Shown here: positions 61,363 to 64,000 of the stretch, piece after piece
Layout: the number at the start of each line of letters is the position of its first letter
Numbering within the stretch: the first letter of the stretch is position 1
Source: Shouchella clausii
GTDB taxonomy: Bacteria > Bacillota > Bacilli > Bacillales > Bacillaceae_D
Direction of reading: 5' to 3'
Length of the DNA: 64,000 bases
Assembly (NCBI RefSeq): GCF_002250115.1
Contig: NZ_CP019985.1
Span: forward strand, 4,216,001 to 4,280,000
The notes under the pieces: model-generated
What the model was told of the DNA's origin: nothing
Databases searched by the model: none
Seen by the model: only the letters and a program-made list of their open reading frames with translations
Translations under genes and position numbers: made by a program

Positions 61363-61548
61363 TCAATAACCCCCTCTAAACTGTCGGTCCAATATATATA
61401 CACCAGTTCTACACCAATAACGAGATTTATCATACTCCTTTCCATTCCTCTTTTCAAGCGAAAAAGTTGCGATTTGTTTTTTTTACAAATGTACGGTAGC
61501 ATTAAAATTGGACGACTGGTTCAGATCATTCAATACGGGGTGACGCAA
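61363..61548. promoter_or_regulatory. Divergent exporter-TetR control region with paired motifs
   Basis: A motif of the form ATTGGAC-GAC-GTT occurs twice in opposite orientation: ATTGGACCGACAGTTT on the minus strand (about 61378-61393) and ATTGGACGACTGGTTC on the plus strand (61507-61522). Each overlaps the likely promoter of one of the divergent genes, as expected for autoregulation by the TetR protein. Confidence 0.4.
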
Positions 61549-62439
61549 TTGCAGAAACGGAAAGAACATGTCATCGAAACAGCGCTTAACCTATTTTTAA
61601 AATCCGGCATCCAAGGGACTTCTATCCAAACGATTATTGACAAAAGCGGGATTTCAAAAGGAACGTTTTATAACTATTTTCAGTCTAAAAATGACCTCCT
61701 ATACGGAATCATTAAATTGATACACAATAAAGTTTTAGCCAAGCGGAAAGAAATTGAAGATGATCCTACCATTACAGGGATGGAACAATTTACAAAACAA
61801 ACGATATTGTTTAGCAAGACAAACAAAAAGTACAACCTCTTTCCTTTATTTGAACAAATTTTTTTATCTGACGATCCTTCGTTAAAAAAACTTTTCCAGC
61901 AATATTTCTTCCATGAAATTGAATGGATTCAAAAACAGTTTGTTCGCTTGTTTGGCGAAGAAATAAGACCATACAGCTTGGATGGCGCCCTTATTTTTAA
62001 TGGCATTGTCCATCAATTTATGCGTGTAAAAATGATTTCAAAAAAAGAAGAAGACCAATTTTATGAAAACGTGATTCGCTATGCAGCTGAAAGGGCAGGA
62101 GAGTTTTTCTCCACCATGCAGCAAACACCAAAAGCACCTTTATTTACAGAAAGTTTGTTGCGGGATTGGCTTGACCAAAAAGCCACAACACCAATGAAGA
62201 ATCAACGGCATTTTGAAACAGCGCACAACACTCTTAAGACAGCGATTCTTTCCGCAAACCACGATACGCAAATAGAAAAAGGATTAATCGAGGGGCTGGA
62301 ATTTATTGAGCATGAATTGAAACAGCAGGAACCACGAACATTTGTAATTGAGAGCATCCTCCTCTCCTTCACAGCGCATGCTTCAGAATGGAAAGAAACA
62401 TTGCATCACTATAAAAAAGCGCTTGAACCTTTTATGTAA
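61549..62439 (+). CDS. TetR-family transcriptional regulator
   Basis: 296 residues. The N-terminal helix-turn-helix is clear (KRKEHVIETALNLFLKSGIQGTSIQTIIDKSGISKGTFYNYFQSKNDLLYGII); the long C-terminal part binds ligand. At nearly 300 residues it is longer than usual TetR proteins (about 200), with extra helices from about residue 205. The TTG at 61549 is chosen because GGGGTGA lies five bases upstream; the much longer upstream frame is unsupported. It probably represses the adjacent DHA2 exporter and itself. Confidence 0.88.
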   Translation: MQKRKEHVIETALNLFLKSGIQGTSIQTIIDKSGISKGTFYNYFQSKNDLLYGIIKLIHNKVLAKRKEIEDDPTITGMEQFTKQTILFSKTNKKYNLFPLFEQIFLSDDPSLKKLFQQYFFHEIEWIQKQFVRLFGEEIRPYSLDGALIFNGIVHQFMRVKMISKKEEDQFYENVIRYAAERAGEFFSTMQQTPKAPLFTESLLRDWLDQKATTPMKNQRHFETAHNTLKTAILSANHDTQIEKGLIEGLEFIEHELKQQEPRTFVIESILLSFTAHASEWKETLHHYKKALEPFM

Positions 62440-62576
62440 CCATTCGCTCAATTGATTGATTTACAGAAAGCGACTAACAGGCATTTAAAGAAAAGGAGAA
62501 CATTCACGGTTTAATTGAAGTAACGTTTATGGATGTACTCTTTTCTGCTATACTTTTTCAAAAGGAGTAATGCTTA

Positions 62577-62753
62577 ATGACTATCATCATGTTGGTTGCA
62601 ATTTTTGTTGTGACGTTTGTCGTCGTTTTTTTGCTAAGTGGCTTAATCGACACACTTTTGAAAAACAACCCTAGCATAAAACGGTGGTTCCTCTCATCAC
62701 TAGCTATTACTGGCATCATCTTTGTGCTCTTTTGGTCTTCAAGTCTCATCTAA
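62577..62753 (+). CDS. Small membrane protein (58 aa)
   Basis: Two hydrophobic helices (residues about 2-24 and 38-56) joined by a short loop with DTLLKNNPSIKRW. AAAGGAG is placed eight bases before the ATG, and TATACT at 62549 may be the -10 of its promoter. No family recognised. Short two-helix proteins of this type are common in Bacillus and usually uncharacterised. Confidence 0.75.
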   Translation: MTIIMLVAIFVVTFVVVFLLSGLIDTLLKNNPSIKRWFLSSLAITGIIFVLFWSSSLI

Positions 62754-62837
62754 CGTTGTCCGTCCAACTAAAAACAAACGTTGTAGCAACGAATTCATCA
62801 CGATCATGCTTAAACGACAAAAATGGGAGGTTTGAAT

Positions 62838-63130
62838 ATGAGCAATGATCTACTGAAGCAAATTTTGAATAAGCTAGAAAACATGGAAGCCGAGCAGCAA
62901 AGCATGAAAACCCAATTAGATGAGAATACACGACTTACTAGGGCGCTTTATGACAGGCAGGAAGAAACAGATGCGAAGTTAACGTCTCTTGCTGAGGATA
63001 TGAATTTTATGAAGGGCGAAATGACGACCCTTAAACAAGGGCAAGAGCGGCATGAAAAATTTTAGAGTCGCTAGCCATGCGTTCATTAGAACAAGAGACA
63101 GAGCTCCGGGAGTTAAAACGAATAAAATAG
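62838..63130 (+). pseudogene. Coiled-coil protein gene with a frameshift near its end
   Basis: The first 75 codons (62838-63065) encode a helical, Glu/Gln/Lys-rich coiled coil (LLKQILNKLENMEAEQQSMKTQLDEN) and stop just after HEKF. If one A is added to the A5 run at 63056-63060, the frame continues as HEKILESLAMRSLEQETELRELKRIK and ends at 63130 with the same composition and heptad pattern. So a one-base deletion, a programmed slip, or a sequence error has cut off about 22 residues. GGGAGG precedes the ATG at 62838. Function unknown. Confidence 0.65.
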
Positions 63131-63157
63131 GGGCCACTTTCGTTGCAAAAGGAAAAA

Positions 63158-63180
63158 CCCCCTACCCCCTAAACGGGGGC
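63158..63180 (-). terminator. Terminator overlapping the yhbH stop
   Basis: On the minus strand CCCCC-GTTTA-GGGGG spans the stop codon and is followed by TAGGGGG and TTTTT. Short but GC-only stem. Confidence 0.65.
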
Positions 63181-64000
63181 TTCCTCTGCCGATTTTTGAA
63201 AGAAAAATTTTAGAGCGTGGTAAACATCGCCTTTTTCTTTTAAAATATAGTGCATAAAACGGGGATCTGTCATGTTTTTGTACGCACTCATTAACGTCGA
63301 ATGGCGCGAATATTGATTGACTTCCCCGTAGCCAAACAAGTTGGAACGATCCATCAGCTGGTTAACAAGTTTTAAGCAACGGGCGTTATCAGACGTTAGG
63401 TTATCACCGTCGGAAAAATGGAATGGGTAAATATTATACGCACGTGGGTTGTATTTTTCGTCAATCAACTCTAGCGCTTTCCTATAAGCGGATGAACAAA
63501 TGGTCCCCCCGCTTTCTCCCTTTGAAAAGAAATCCTCTTCGCTTACTACTTTCGCTTCTGTATGGTGGGCAATAAATTCGATTTCAACTGTCTCGTATTT
63601 TGTACGTAGGAAACGAGTCATCCAAAAGAAAAAACTGCGTGCCATATATTTTTCAAATCGTCCCATTGAACCGCTTGTATCCATCATCGCAATGACAACT
63701 GCTTTCGATTCCGGCCGGATCGTTTCCGTCCAAGTTTTAAACCGTAAATCGTCATTGTAAATCGGCATAATGTTCGCTTTGCCATTTAAAGCGTTGCGCT
63801 TAATGGCGGCTAAAATCGTACGGCGTTTGTCGACATTTCCCATTAACCCTTTTTTGCGAATATCATTAAATGCGATATCTTCCACTACAAGCTCTTGTTC
63901 TTCTTTTTTTTGTAAATTTGGCAATGCAAGCTCAGAAAAAAGCATTTCTTCTAACTCCACGATCGAAACCTCAGCTTCATTATAATCTTCACCTGCTTGG
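63169..64000 (-). CDS. yhbH: YhbH (YeaH/DUF444) sporulation protein, 5' end beyond the window
   Basis: The frame is open to the right edge (last whole codon begins at 63999), so the visible 276 residues are the C-terminal part of a protein of about 390. It has a VWA-like metal-binding motif in [27 protein letters not shown], followed by [36 protein letters not shown] and [13 protein letters not shown]. YhbH is a sporulation protein that in many bacteria works with the kinase PrkA and SpoVR; spoVR lies at 35406 in this window. An internal Met at 63960 is not the start, because conserved residues continue upstream of it. Confidence 0.93.
   Translation of the reverse strand, partial: QAGEDYNEAEVSIVELEEMLFSELALPNLQKKEEQELVVEDIAFNDIRKKGLMGNVDKRRTILAAIKRNALNGKANIMPIYNDDLRFKTWTETIRPESKAVVIAMMDTSGSMGRFEKYMARSFFFWMTRFLRTKYETVEIEFIAHHTEAKVVSEEDFFSKGESGGTICSSAYRKALELIDEKYNPRAYNIYPFHFSDGDNLTSDNARCLKLVNQLMDRSNLFGYGEVNQYSRHSTLMSAYKNMTDPRFMHYILKEKGDVYHALKFFFQKSAEEAPV

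Noticed and set aside
61351-61548. Extended TetR protein starting at 61351
   Set aside because: The extra N-terminal residues are low in conserved character and overlap the exporter start; GGGGTGA points to the TTG at 61549.
63050-63066. Classical -1 programmed frameshift heptamer in the coiled-coil gene
   Set aside because: The sequence in the reading frame does not fit X XXY YYZ; only simple slippage on the A run is possible, so mutation or sequencing error is the simpler view.
35406-64000. spoVR and yhbH as one operon or cluster
   Set aside because: They are about 28 kb apart with unrelated genes between; only the shared process links them.

Overview
The window looks like chromosome of a low-to-mid GC, alkaliphilic, spore-forming member of the Bacillaceae, most like the Shouchella (formerly Bacillus) clausii group. 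This rests on gene content and order. The blocks ecsCBA-hit-serC-yhaH-hpr-prsA-yhaL-yhaM, yhaX-yheA-yheB-yheE and glpD-pgcA-yhcX follow the Bacillus subtilis layout, and sporulation genes (spoVR, yhbH, yjcZ-like) are present. No rRNA, tRNA, CRISPR array or prophage was seen.

Layout. 1-9.3 kb: end of a ccdA-like gene, ecsC/ecsB/ecsA (ABC exporter), hit, serC-yhaH, hpr (scoC), a YpmS-like protein, a YjcZ peptide, prsA and yhaL. 9.4-16.7 kb: yhaM, the CssRS secretion-stress two-component pair, several small proteins, yhaX, yheA, yheB, yheE. 17-21.4 kb: a PucR-type regulator with msmX (shared sugar-importer ATPase), then a small sigma factor coupled to an unfamiliar repeat protein, and a YrzI peptide. 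21.6-26.7 kb: a five-gene branched-chain acyl-CoA degradation operon (yngJ, yngH, yngHB, yngF, yngE) with a CcpA-type cre site upstream. 26.9-30.3 kb: lemA-htpX and a complete IS1182-type insertion sequence. 30.3-43 kb: an aminotransferase, the heterodimeric exporter pair yfiBC, spoVR, pgcA, a divergent glpD, sfsA and yhcX. 43-49.7 kb: a phosphodiesterase, FAH-family, aminotransferase and nitroreductase series, then the GlcNAc cluster nagAB/nagR. 49.8-53.6 kb: an accessory operon of an argininosuccinate-lyase-like enzyme, a GntR/HutC regulator and a sodium:solute symporter. 53.6-64 kb: a general-stress type SDR, a cytoplasmic beta-helix protein, DinB, a DrrAB-like ABC pair, a DHA2 multidrug exporter with its TetR regulator, small proteins, and the 3' part of yhbH.

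Most unusual feature. A dispersed, non-coding element occurs at least five times. Two full copies (16781-16934 and 56603-56756) are both exactly 154 bp, about 90% alike by eye, and have imperfect terminal inverted repeats. Each sits between two copies of the complete Rho-independent terminator hairpin of the upstream gene: 24 bp in one case, 25-27 bp in the other, with different hairpin sequences. The element ends resemble the ends of the IS1182-type IS at 28.4-30.3 kb. I read it as a terminator-targeting MITE whose target duplication is set by hairpin size.

Other points: glpD has lost several motifs expected of glycerol-3-phosphate dehydrogenase; the ArgH-like lyase operon has a 12-bp palindrome in front of it; the transposase frame reads through its own IS end; and the coiled-coil gene near 63 kb is frameshifted.
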